From: Streptomyces olindensis
Lineage (GTDB): Bacteria > Actinomycetota > Actinomycetes > Streptomycetales > Streptomycetaceae
Direction: 5' to 3'
Length of the DNA stretch: 64,000 nucleotides
Assembly: GCA_000696115.1 (NCBI GenBank)
Contig: JJOH01000004.1
Coordinates: 247,540-311,539, forward strand
In this document: piece by piece, positions 43,436 to 50,945 of the stretch
Numbering within the stretch: the stretch's first letter is position 1
Layout of the letters: every line of letters begins with the position of its first letter
The notes under the pieces: model-generated
Seen by the model: the letters and a program-made list of their open reading frames with translations, nothing else
What the model was told of the DNA's origin: nothing
The model's database searches: none
Made by a program: the position numbers and the translations under genes

Positions 43436-43794
43436 GGCGCTCCTTCGGGAGAGTGACGGCGGCGAACAGCACTTGGCGTGCCGAAACTTTCCCATCCTAC
43501 GCGGTCGAGTCGACGGTCATCCAAAAGAGTGACTCGAATGGCCGTATGCTTGACGCTGCCGTCGCTCTGGAGATACCCGAACGACACATGTCTAATCGAC
43601 CTGAGCTGGAGTAGACCTGATGAGTGGCGCAGGTCACATCAGCGGTCTCAAGAAGCGTGAACTCCCGGGACTCACGCGTCCACAGGGGGATCCGAAGCAC
43701 CCCGGCGCCGTACCCCGAACGCCCCGCCCGCCAGGAACAGCCCACCGCTCCGTGCGACGGTGACCGTACTGCACGACGACCGTACGGAGCCGCC
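43436..43794. other. Divergent promoter region, XRE gene and inactive M19 gene
   Basis: 359 bases. On the plus strand TTGACG (43550-43555) and GATACC (43572-43577) with a 16-base spacer form the best promoter-like pair in this area, pointing toward the gene at 43795. On the minus strand TAGGAT (43494-43499) may be a -10 for the XRE gene. The inverted repeat CGAGTC (43506-43511) / GACTCG (43531-43536) between the two is a candidate XRE binding site. A leader of about 200 bases would precede the M19-like gene. A 47-codon ORF from 43621 inside the leader has no support beyond a weak GGAG. Confidence 0.45.
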
Positions 43795-44928
43795 ATGGCA
43801 GACCTCCAGGACGACCTGCGCCCCACCACCGCGGCCGGCGGGCTCGACGACCTGGCCGGGCCGTACCCCGAGGAGGCCGTGGTCGCGGCGGAGTCCTACG
43901 AGCCCGTCTCGGACCCGGACGACGAGCCCCTGACCCGGGCGCACGCCATCCTCGCCGCGCACCCCGTCGCCGACGGCTACAACGGACTGCCCTGGGCCCT
44001 CAAGCGCCTGTCCTCCTACGACCTTGAGCTCGGCGAGAGCATCGTCGACACGGACGTCCCGCGCCTGCGCAGCGGCCATGTGGGCGTGCTGTTCTGGTCG
44101 TTGCACCTGCCCGAGGGGCTGGACGGGGACCGGGCCGTCGGCGCCACGCTGGAGCAGCTCGACCTGGCCAAGAGCGTCGTCCGCACCTGCGACGAGGGCC
44201 TGCGGCCCGCCTGTACGGCCGGGCAGGTCGCGGACGCCCGCAACTGCGGCCGCGTCGCCGTGCTCCTCGGTCCCGCCGGGGCGTCGGCCGTCGGCGACTC
44301 GCTGGGCATCCTGCGCCAACTGCACGTCCTCGGCCTGCGCGTGCTCACCCTGACCGGGGTGTCCTGGGCGAGCGAGGCGGGACTGACCCGGTTCGGCGAG
44401 GAGGTCGTACGCGAGATGAACCGGCTCGGCGTGATCGCGGACCTCTCCGGCGCCTCACCGCAGACCGTCCGCCGCGTCCTGAGCCTGTCCCGGGTACCCG
44501 TGCTGTGCAGCCGCTCCGCCGCCCGGGCGATCCGCCCCCACCCGGCCAACCTTCCCGATGACCTGCTGGCGGAGCTGGGCGCGGCCAAGGGGCTGTGCCT
44601 GGTGCCGCTGACCGCCGAGCAGACCGGCCCGACCGTCCGCGACGTCGCCGACCACCTCGAACACATCCGCGAGGTCGCCGGAGCGCACTGCGTCGGACTG
44701 TCCGGCACCTACGACTCCGGAGCCGCCCACCCGCAGGAGCTCGGCGACATCTCCTGCTATCCGCAGCTCATCGCCGAACTGCTCCGACGCGACTGGGACG
44801 AGGCCGACGTGGCCCTGCTGACCTGGGGCAACGTCCAACGCGTGCTGCGCGGCGCCGACTTCACGGCCCGCGCGGCCCAGCAGCGGCGCGAGCAGTCGAC
44901 GGCGACGATCGCGGAGCTGGACGGCTGA
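43795..44928 (+). CDS. M19-dipeptidase-like protein lacking zinc ligands (pseudoenzyme)
   Basis: 377 residues, ATG at 43795 with GGAG five bases upstream. The fold is clearly that of the dipeptidase at 40211-41389: [117 protein letters not shown]. But each metal site differs: HND is YNG, GAEGGHS is GPAGASA, DLSHVA is DLSGAS, SHSSARA is SRSAARA, and GGDYDG is SGTYDS. The change in every ligand with an otherwise well-kept frame indicates a selected non-catalytic protein rather than decay. It has a 45-residue acidic N-terminal extension absent from the active one. Confidence 0.85.
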   Translation: MADLQDDLRPTTAAGGLDDLAGPYPEEAVVAAESYEPVSDPDDEPLTRAHAILAAHPVADGYNGLPWALKRLSSYDLELGESIVDTDVPRLRSGHVGVLFWSLHLPEGLDGDRAVGATLEQLDLAKSVVRTCDEGLRPACTAGQVADARNCGRVAVLLGPAGASAVGDSLGILRQLHVLGLRVLTLTGVSWASEAGLTRFGEEVVREMNRLGVIADLSGASPQTVRRVLSLSRVPVLCSRSAARAIRPHPANLPDDLLAELGAAKGLCLVPLTAEQTGPTVRDVADHLEHIREVAGAHCVGLSGTYDSGAAHPQELGDISCYPQLIAELLRRDWDEADVALLTWGNVQRVLRGADFTARAAQQRREQSTATIAELDG

Positions 44929-44946
44929 CGCGCCCTACAGGGCGTG

Positions 44947-45339
44947 TCAGTCGTGCTCGATCCGGCACAGGCAGAACGGATGCCCCACCGGATCGGCGTA
45001 CACCCGGAAGTCCTTCTTCTCGTAGTCCTCCTTGTCCAGCACCCGCGCCCCCAGCGCCAGCACCCGCTCCTCGGCCGCGTCGATCTCCTCCCACGTCGAC
45101 CCGGCGTCGAAGTCCAGGTGGAACTGCTGGGCGTTGCGGTCGGCCCGCGGCCACTCCGGCGGGGTGTACCCGGGGGAGCGCTGGAAGGCGAGGCGCGGCC
45201 CGCCGGGGACGCGCAGCACCACCCAGTCGGGGTCGTCGTCCTCCGGCGTGCCGCCGCCGACCCTTGCGTAGAAGCGGGCCAGCTCGCGCGGCTCGGGGCA
45301 GTCGACGACCACGGAACGGAAACGTGCCACGGCGGACAT
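44947..45339 (-). CDS. VOC-family (glyoxalase-like) protein, copy 1
   Basis: 130 residues from the ATG at 45339 (GGGAGG four bases upstream). Two beta-alpha-beta-beta-beta modules: RFRSVVVDCPEPRELARFYARV with VVLRVPGGPRLAFQRSPGY, then QQFHLDFDAGSTWEEIDAAEERVLALGA ending VYADPVGHPFCLC. This is the 'glyoxalase/bleomycin resistance' type common in actinobacteria, without proof of substrate. It is adjacent to a paralogue (45354-45725) with the same order of motifs, so the pair arose by tandem duplication. Both are read leftward from the same promoter region. Confidence 0.82.
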   Translation of the reverse strand: MSAVARFRSVVVDCPEPRELARFYARVGGGTPEDDDPDWVVLRVPGGPRLAFQRSPGYTPPEWPRADRNAQQFHLDFDAGSTWEEIDAAEERVLALGARVLDKEDYEKKDFRVYADPVGHPFCLCRIEHD

Positions 45340-45353
45340 GGGGCCTCCCGGTG

Positions 45354-45725
45354 TCAGCAGGCGCAGAGGCAGAACGGGTGCCCCGCCGGGTCGGCGTAAA
45401 CCCGGAAGCTCCGCTCCCGGTCCTCGGCGTCCAGCGGCTTCGCGCCGAGCGCCAGCACCCCCTTCTCGGCCGCGTCGAGGTCCTCCACATCCAGGTCCAG
45501 GTGGAACTGCTGCGAGTGCTCGGGCGACGGCCACCGCGGCGGTACGTACCCGGGGGCGGCCTGGAAGGCCAGCGCCGGGCCGCCCGGCACCTTCAGGTCG
45601 ACCCACTCGTCCGTTCCGTCCGTCTCCACCGTCGGCGTGCCCCCGAGCACCTCGGCGTAGAAGCCCGCCAGCGCGCGCGGGTCGGGACAGTCCAGGACGA
45701 CGACGCCCATCTTGGCGAGAGCCAT
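45354..45725 (-). CDS. VOC-family (glyoxalase-like) protein, copy 2
   Basis: 123 residues from the ATG at 45725 with GAGGAGG five bases upstream. It shares with the downstream copy the motifs VVVLDCPDPRALAGFYAEVLGG, VDLKVPGGPALAFQAAPGY, QQFHLDLDVEDLDAAEKGVLALGA and FRVYADPAGHPFCLC. It is the first gene of a two-gene unit (14-base gap). The divergent gene at 45857 encodes a CGNR protein, and the 131 bases between them hold repeated GGTAAC boxes that may control both. Confidence 0.82.
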   Translation of the reverse strand: MALAKMGVVVLDCPDPRALAGFYAEVLGGTPTVETDGTDEWVDLKVPGGPALAFQAAPGYVPPRWPSPEHSQQFHLDLDVEDLDAAEKGVLALGAKPLDAEDRERSFRVYADPAGHPFCLCAC

Positions 45726-45743
45726 GACTTCCTCCTCGAAGTC

Positions 45744-45822
45744 GCTGTTACCTCTCTTGCTGTTACCCACATAGGGGAGTAACCGGTAACCGTTACTGCA
45801 TGCTCCCGCATAGGCGGTAACC
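45744..45822. promoter_or_regulatory. Cluster of GGTAAC/GTTACC boxes in a divergent promoter
   Basis: GCTGTTACC occurs twice (45744-45752, 45759-45767, spacing 15), then GTAACC (45779-45784), GGTAAC (45785-45790) with GTTAC (45792-45796) as a palindrome, and GGTAAC again (45816-45821). Two of the boxes are preceded by the string ATAGG. This density in 80 bases is far above the background of the region and suggests an operator array for the CGNR regulator. Confidence 0.5.
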
Positions 45823-45856
45823 TCGCAAGGGGAATCGCGAGAGGTACGGTCCAGCC

Positions 45857-46366
45857 ATGACGGAGAGATCGCCCGCACCCGGCGGCCTGGTCCTGGTCGA
45901 GGCCCTGGTGAACACGCTGGACATCGAGTCGGGCGCCGACGCGCTGGACACGCCGGAGGGCCGGGCGCGCATCGGGATCACCCGGGACGACGAGGCAGAA
46001 GCCGCCCGCGCCCTGCGCGAGTCACTGCGCGCCGTCCTCCTCGCCCACGCCGGCCACCCGCCCCACCGCGAGGTGCCCCCGCTCGGCGACCTCCTGGCCG
46101 CGGCGCCCCTCGTCGTCACGGTCGACCCGGCGGACGGCTCCGCCGCCCTCACCCCCGCCGACGGGAACTCCCTGCACGCGCGCGTGGCCGCCGCCGTCGC
46201 CGAGGCCCTCGTCGCCGGCACCTGGACCCGCCTCAAGGCCTGCGAGGCCGCCGACTGCCACTGGGCCTACTACGACCGCAGCCCGGCAGGCCGCGGCCGC
46301 TGGTGCTCCATGCAGGTGTGCGGGGCCCGCGCCAAGATGCGCCGCTACCGGGCCAAGGGGGCGTGA
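45857..46366 (+). CDS. CGNR zinc-finger domain protein (putative regulator)
   Basis: 169 residues, ATG at 45857. The N-terminal ABATE-like part (LVLVEALVNTLDIESGADAL, then [24 protein letters not shown] helix) leads to a C-terminal CGNR zinc finger: WTRLKACEAADCHWAYYDRS, then RWCSMQVCGARAKMRRYR. Four cysteines that would bind zinc are present, and the family CGNR box reads CGAR here. Such proteins are believed to be DNA-binding stress regulators. It is divergent from the VOC pair, with a box-rich promoter between them, so it may regulate those genes and itself. Confidence 0.82.
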   Translation: MTERSPAPGGLVLVEALVNTLDIESGADALDTPEGRARIGITRDDEAEAARALRESLRAVLLAHAGHPPHREVPPLGDLLAAAPLVVTVDPADGSAALTPADGNSLHARVAAAVAEALVAGTWTRLKACEAADCHWAYYDRSPAGRGRWCSMQVCGARAKMRRYRAKGA

Positions 46367-46407
46367 CCGCGCCCCACGCCCCGGCCCGGTGGGGCAGAAT
46401 GCAACAA

Positions 46408-46448
46408 GACGCCGGTTCGGCCGACTGAGCCTCGGCCGAACCGGCGTC
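46408..46448. terminator. Hairpin between CGNR and UDP-glucose dehydrogenase genes
   Basis: A 17 bp perfect stem (46408-46424 with 46432-46448, arm GACGCCGGTTCGGCCGA) and a seven-base loop lie between two convergent genes. Leftward it is followed by TTGTTG, giving some U-richness for the gene at 46472-47815. Confidence 0.85.
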
Positions 46449-46471
46449 GCCTGTTCTCGTGTCCTGAGCGC

Positions 46472-47815
46472 CTACGCCTTCGGGCGCCCCATCGCCCGGT
46501 ACGTCCAGCCGGCCTTGCGCCAGCGCTCCGGATCCAGGGCGTTGCGGCCGTCCAGGATGACCCGGGCCGCCGCGACCTCGCCGAGGGCCTCCTCGTCCAG
46601 CTCGCGGAACTCCCGCCACTCGGTCAGATGCAGCACGATGTCGGCGCCGCGCACGGCCTCCAGCGCCGAGTCCGCGTAGCCGAGGGTCGGGAAGACCCGG
46701 CGGGCGTTGTCCATGCCCTTGGGGTCGTACACCGTGACCTGGCCGCCCTGGAGGTGGATCTGCCCGGCCACGTTCAGCGCGGGCGAGTCCCGCACGTCGT
46801 CCGAGTCCGGCTTGAAGGTCGCGCCCAGCACCGCCACGCGCTTGCCGAGGAACGGCCCGCCGCCCAGCGCCTGCCGGGTCAGCTCCACCATCTGCCCGCG
46901 CTGGCGCATGTTGATCGAGTCGATCTCCCGCAGGAACGTCAGCGCCTGGTCCGCGCCCAGCTCACCCGCCCGCGCCATGAACGCCCGGATGTCCTTCGGC
47001 AGACAGCCGCCCCCGAAGCCGATCCCGGCCCGCAGGAACTTCTTGCCGATCCGGTCGTCGTAACCGATCGCCTCCGCCAGCTTCGCGACATCACCGCCCG
47101 CGGCCTCGCACACCTCCGCCATGGCGTTGATGAAGGAGATCTTCGTCGCGAGGAAGGAGTTCGCGGACGTCTTCACCAGCTCGGACGTCGGGAAGTCCGT
47201 CACCACGAACGGCGAGCCCTCCGCGATCGGCGTCGCGTACACCTCCCGCAGCAGCTTCTCGGCCCGCTCGCTGCGCACGCCCACCACGATCCGGTCCGGG
47301 TGCAGCGTGTCGTCGACCGCGAAGCCCTCCCGCAGGAACTCCGGGTTCCAGGCCAGCTCGGCGTCCTCCCCGGCGGGCGCGTGCGCCGCCAGGTAGGTCG
47401 CCAGCCGGTCGGCGGAGCCCACGGGCACGGTCGACTTGCCGACCACCAGCGCGGGCCCGTGCAGATGGGGCGCGAGCGAGGCGAACGCGGAGTCGACGTA
47501 CGACATGTCGCAGGCGTACTCGCCGTGCCGCTGCGGCGTGTTCACGCAGACGAAGTGCACATCGCCGAAGGCACCGATCTCGGCCCAGTCCTGCGTGAAA
47601 CGCAGCCGGCCGCTGGAGCCCTCGAACCCGGCGACGTGCCTGCGCAGCAGCTCGTCCAGGCCCGGCTCGTACATCGGGGCCTCGCCCCGCTCCAGCATCT
47701 CGATCTTCTCGCGCACGACGTCGAGCGCGAGTACCTCGAAGCCCAGCTCGGCCATGGCCGCCGCGTGTGTCGCACCGAGATAACCGGTGCCGATCACGGT
47801 GATCTTCAGGGCCAT
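46472..47815 (-). CDS. UDP-glucose 6-dehydrogenase
   Basis: 447 residues, ATG at 47815 with TGGAG upstream. It oxidises UDP-glucose to UDP-glucuronate with two NAD+ molecules. The NAD loop ITVIGTGYLGATHA is at residues 5-18, followed by VCVNTPQ, GKSTVPVGSA, NPEFLREGFAVDD, the central helix with KTSANSFLATKISFINAMAE, and the catalytic cysteine in GIGFGGGCLPKDIRAF near residue 272. The C-terminal domain has VLGATFKPDSDDVRDSPAL. UDP-glucuronate would feed wall polysaccharide or teichuronic acid synthesis, in line with the LCP genes to the right. It is a single gene with its own terminator. Confidence 0.93.
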   Translation of the reverse strand: MALKITVIGTGYLGATHAAAMAELGFEVLALDVVREKIEMLERGEAPMYEPGLDELLRRHVAGFEGSSGRLRFTQDWAEIGAFGDVHFVCVNTPQRHGEYACDMSYVDSAFASLAPHLHGPALVVGKSTVPVGSADRLATYLAAHAPAGEDAELAWNPEFLREGFAVDDTLHPDRIVVGVRSERAEKLLREVYATPIAEGSPFVVTDFPTSELVKTSANSFLATKISFINAMAEVCEAAGGDVAKLAEAIGYDDRIGKKFLRAGIGFGGGCLPKDIRAFMARAGELGADQALTFLREIDSINMRQRGQMVELTRQALGGGPFLGKRVAVLGATFKPDSDDVRDSPALNVAGQIHLQGGQVTVYDPKGMDNARRVFPTLGYADSALEAVRGADIVLHLTEWREFRELDEEALGEVAAARVILDGRNALDPERWRKAGWTYRAMGRPKA

Positions 47816-47955
47816 GGATGCTCCAGGGGTCTACGGCATGTGGTGCGCGCCCGAGCATAGCCGGGGCATGGCAGCGCGCTTCACTGGGCAACTTTCCCGC
47901 TGTCGCCTAGCTCACGTATCACTCCTGTGGGCGACCCCATAAACTTTTGATTACT

Positions 47956-47967
47956 TAACGGTAGTTA
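47956..47967. promoter_or_regulatory. Dyad TAAC-GGTA-GTTA before the acyl-CoA dehydrogenase gene
   Basis: The palindromic arms TAAC (47956-47959) and GTTA (47964-47967) lie 37 bases before the start, in an AT-rich patch. Related AACGNTCGTT-like dyads are bound by TetR regulators of fatty-acid and phenylacetate genes, so a TetR site is a reasonable guess. Confidence 0.35.
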
Positions 47968-48003
47968 GCGCCACCATCGCAGCGTTTTGGAGCGTGAGAG
48001 ACC

Positions 48004-49161
48004 TTGGCCGGATCGGCTGACTTCGACCTGTACCGCCCGTCCGAGGAGCACGACATGCTCCGCGACGCCGTCCGCTCGCTGGCCGAGGCGAAGATCGCGC
48101 CGCACGCCGCCGCCGTGGACGAGGAGGCCCGCTTCCCCCGCGAGGCCCTGGAGGCGCTCGTCGCCAACGACCTGCACGCGGTGCACGTACCCGAGGAGTA
48201 CGGCGGCTCGGGCGCCGACGCGCTGGCGACCGTCATAGTGATCGAGGAGGTTGCCCGCGTCTGCGCCTCCTCCTCCCTCATCCCGGCCGTGAACAAGCTC
48301 GGCTCCCTGCCGGTGATCCTCTCCGGCTCCGAGGAGCTGAAGAAGAAGTACATGGCCCCGCTCGCCAAGGGCGACGGCATGTTCTCGTACTGCCTCTCCG
48401 AGCCCGACGCCGGCTCCGACGCCGCCGGCATGAAGACGAAGGCCGTCCGCGACGGCGACTTCTGGGTCCTCAACGGCGTGAAGCGCTGGATCACCAACGC
48501 CGGCGAGTCCGAGTTCTACACGGTCATGGCGGTGACGGACCCGTCGAAGCGCTCGAAGGGCATCTCCGCCTTCGTCGTCGAGAAGTCCGACGAGGGCGTC
48601 TCCTTCGGCGCCCCCGAGAAGAAGCTCGGCATCAAGGGCTCCCCGACGCGCGAGGTCTACCTCGACAACGTCCGCATCCCCGCCGACCGCATGATCGGCG
48701 AGGAGGGCACCGGCTTCGCCACGGCGATGAAGACCCTCGACCACACCCGCATCACCATCGCCGCCCAGGCCCTCGGCATCGCCCAGGGCGCCCTCGACTA
48801 CGCCAAGGGCTACGTCCAGGAGCGCAAGCAGTTCGGCAAGCCGATCGCCGACTTCCAGGGCATCCAGTTCATGCTCGCCGACATGGCCATGAAGATCTCG
48901 GCCGCCCGCGCCCTGACCTACCAGGCCGCCGCCGCCTCCGAGCGCGGCGACGCCGACCTCACGTACCAGGGCGCCGCCGCCAAGTGCTTCGCCTCGGACG
49001 TGGCGATGGAGGTCACGACGGACGCGGTGCAGCTCCTCGGGGGGTACGGCTACACGCGGGACTATCCGGTGGAGCGCATGATGCGCGACGCCAAGATCAC
49101 GCAGCTGTATGAGGGGACCAACCAGATCCAGCGCATCGTCATGGCGCGCAACCTGCCGTAA
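48004..49161 (+). CDS. Acyl-CoA dehydrogenase
   Basis: 385 residues from a TTG at 48004; the family N-terminus (MAGSADFDLYRPSEEHDMLRD-type) begins exactly here, and GGAG/GAGAG lie upstream, while the next ATG would remove conserved sequence. It is an FAD enzyme that makes the first double bond in beta-oxidation. Motifs: VHVPEEYGGSGADAL, YCLSEPDAGSDAAG (flavin contact), WVLNGVKRWITNAG, KLGIKGSPTREVYLDNVRIP, the FAD/adenine motif QLLGGYGYTRDYPVERMMRDAK and catalytic Glu370 in QLYEGTNQIQRIVMARNL. Length and motifs fit short/medium-chain enzymes. It ends in a strong terminator. Confidence 0.93.
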   Translation: MAGSADFDLYRPSEEHDMLRDAVRSLAEAKIAPHAAAVDEEARFPREALEALVANDLHAVHVPEEYGGSGADALATVIVIEEVARVCASSSLIPAVNKLGSLPVILSGSEELKKKYMAPLAKGDGMFSYCLSEPDAGSDAAGMKTKAVRDGDFWVLNGVKRWITNAGESEFYTVMAVTDPSKRSKGISAFVVEKSDEGVSFGAPEKKLGIKGSPTREVYLDNVRIPADRMIGEEGTGFATAMKTLDHTRITIAAQALGIAQGALDYAKGYVQERKQFGKPIADFQGIQFMLADMAMKISAARALTYQAAAASERGDADLTYQGAAAKCFASDVAMEVTTDAVQLLGGYGYTRDYPVERMMRDAKITQLYEGTNQIQRIVMARNLP

Positions 49162-49180
49162 CGGATGGTGAGCTGAGACC

Positions 49181-49216
49181 GAAGGGTGCCCCGAGTCGGG
49201 CGCCCTTCACTCTTTT
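49181..49216 (+). terminator. Terminator after acyl-CoA dehydrogenase
   Basis: An 11 bp stem with one G-T wobble (GAAGGGTGCCC 49181-49191 with 49198-49208) is followed by ACTCTTTT at 49209-49216, a classical intrinsic terminator with a T-tract. Confidence 0.88.
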
Positions 49217-49330
49217 AGGTGGCCTGGTACACGGAACCTGGCAGGTGTCGTGTCTCGGGTTTTATGTTTTTCGTGTGGCCGAGGGCTTCTCGGTACACGG
49301 CGGCCGTCGTGGCCGCGCTACTTTCGACCT

Positions 49331-49906
49331 GTGACCGCAGCATCTTCAGAGGGGGAATTGCCCGAAGGCTGGCGGCTGGATGGCGAACAGCTGGTGCTCG
49401 AAACCGAGTTGCACGGCTGGAAGCTGACTGTCGTCACCTTGCTCAACACCCCCTGGGACGGCCCGACGAGTCTCCGGATCGATCCGCCCGACGACCCGTA
49501 CGCCGAGGTCGGCACGGACGGCATCACGGCGGAACTCATGCGGTCGATCTCCCTCGCGGAGATCCGCAGGACGGCCAGGGAGTTGCGGACCCGCCTCGGG
49601 CGGTCGGCCTACGAGGTCACCACCGCGGCGGTGCTCGACAGGGTCGAGACGGAGCGTGACTACGCACTGATGGCTCGTGAGTACGTGCATCTTGTACACC
49701 AGGGATACCGGAGTCCCGTCACACGACTCGCCACCGCGTGGGGGCTCAGCCGGAACACCATCAGCGGTCGTATTCGGCGGGCACGTGCCATGGGCTTCCT
49801 CGACGGACCGCCGGGCAGACCAGCGGACCGCCTGACCGAAAAGGCGAGGCGGTATCTGGAGGGGGACGACACGCGTGTCGCGAAACGGGACCGGAACGGC
49901 GGATGA
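49331..49906 (+). CDS. HTH protein paired with a tyrosine recombinase
   Basis: 191 residues from a GTG at 49331. TACTTT (49319-49324) six bases upstream and no ribosome site suggest a leaderless message; an ATG at 49250 would add 27 unsupported residues. The N-terminal half has beta-strand sequence (LDGEQLVLETELHGWKLTVV, TSLRIDPPDDPYAEV) and the C-terminal half ends in a helix-turn-helix: VHLVHQGYRSPVTRLATAWGLSRNTISGRIRRARAMGFLDG in parts. The arrangement resembles small proteins encoded just before integrase genes in Streptomyces elements. It overlaps the recombinase gene by 32 bases, so the two are co-expressed. No specific family is recognised. Confidence 0.7.
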   Translation: MTAASSEGELPEGWRLDGEQLVLETELHGWKLTVVTLLNTPWDGPTSLRIDPPDDPYAEVGTDGITAELMRSISLAEIRRTARELRTRLGRSAYEVTTAAVLDRVETERDYALMAREYVHLVHQGYRSPVTRLATAWGLSRNTISGRIRRARAMGFLDGPPGRPADRLTEKARRYLEGDDTRVAKRDRNGG

Positions 49907-50918
49907 TGAGTCACTCGCCATGGTTTTCGAGCGGTGGGCGACCACGAGGGGTGTGGAGAACAGTAGCGTCAAGCAGTACCGGACGCTGTTGACCAGGACC
50001 ATCGAGCCGTTCTTCGGCGCCGACGGCGTCAGGGACATCACCACGGCACAGATTGAGGGGTGGGTCGAGTGGATGATCCACCACCGTGGGTACAAGCCCT
50101 CCACTCTGCGCTTCCGATTCGGCATCCTCATGTCGGTGTTCGATTGGGCGTTGGAACACGGGTTGGCCGACACCAACCCGTGCAGGCCGGTGAAACTCCC
50201 TGCAAGCCGCTCACGAACACACCGGGACCAGCGCGGAGAGGTCCACGTCCCCAGCACGGAGACAGTGCTCTCCATCATCGCGGTGGCACCGGAGCGGTAC
50301 CGCTGCATGCTCTGGGTCATGGCGGGCTGCGGGCTGCGGCTCGGAGAGACCATGGGGCTCGGTCGTGATCGCATCTCATTCGCCGACCGGCTGATCACCG
50401 TCGACCGGCAGGTCGCCTGCGACGGTGACACGGGATCCGGGCGGTACGGCAGAATGCGGCTCCGGCACGTCAAGTGGCGTGAGGACGGAGAACAAGGGCG
50501 CCGTGTTCCGCTGCCGGACGTGGTGGCCATCGCACTGCGACGTCACCTCCGGGACCACGGCACCTGGGGCGATGAGGAACTGCTGTTCCCCGATGCGACA
50601 GGCACGGGCCTGCTCTACCCGTACTACTGGTACGGGAGGATCTGGCGTCCCGCACTCGCGGCAGCCGACGTCGACTACTTCAAGCCACACAGCCTCCGGC
50701 ACTTCTACGCCGCATCCCTCCTGAGCCAGGGCGTGCCGGTCTCAGAGGTTTCAGCCTGGCTGGGGCACACGTCGGTGAGCTTTACCGAGCGGTACTACGC
50801 GGGCCTGATGCCGGACGCCCCGGATCGGGCCCGACTTGCGATCGACGGGGCCTTGCGAGCCGACCGACTGGAGGCGCCGGGGCGGCGTGGTGGCCGTGGC
50901 GTCCGCATGACGGGCTGA
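49875..50918 (+). CDS. Tyrosine site-specific recombinase (phage-type integrase)
   Basis: 347 residues from a GTG at 49875 (GGAGGGGG nine bases upstream). The N-terminal SAM-like/core-binding domain spans about 15-110 (MVFERWATTRGVENSSVKQYRTLL, ITTAQIEGWVEWMI). The catalytic domain has R155 in GCGLRLGETMGL, H272-R275 in HSLRHFYAA, H298 in WLGHTSVSFTERYY and the nucleophile Y307 or Y308, so all key residues are present and the enzyme should be active. The gene lies between an acyl-CoA dehydrogenase and a thioesterase without other mobile genes or a tRNA, so it is either a minimal element or the remnant of one. Confidence 0.88.
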   Translation: MSRNGTGTADDESLAMVFERWATTRGVENSSVKQYRTLLTRTIEPFFGADGVRDITTAQIEGWVEWMIHHRGYKPSTLRFRFGILMSVFDWALEHGLADTNPCRPVKLPASRSRTHRDQRGEVHVPSTETVLSIIAVAPERYRCMLWVMAGCGLRLGETMGLGRDRISFADRLITVDRQVACDGDTGSGRYGRMRLRHVKWREDGEQGRRVPLPDVVAIALRRHLRDHGTWGDEELLFPDATGTGLLYPYYWYGRIWRPALAAADVDYFKPHSLRHFYAASLLSQGVPVSEVSAWLGHTSVSFTERYYAGLMPDAPDRARLAIDGALRADRLEAPGRRGGRGVRMTG

Positions 50919-50945
50919 GGCCGTGCCCGGTTTGCCTCGCCCCAG

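Noticed and set aside
43621..43764. 47-codon ORF starting MSGAGHISGLKKRE in the leader of the inactive M19 gene
   Set aside because: Only a weak GGAG nine bases upstream supports it, composition turns Arg/Pro-rich toward its end, and no known family is recognised.
43795..44928. Treating the zinc-less dipeptidase homologue as a pseudogene
   Set aside because: The frame is uninterrupted over 377 codons, it has its own ribosome site, and conserved non-catalytic segments remain intact.
49331..50918. The recombinase pair as part of an integrated plasmid or prophage
   Set aside because: No replication, transfer, capsid or excisionase genes, no flanking tRNA target, and both neighbours are ordinary intact genes.
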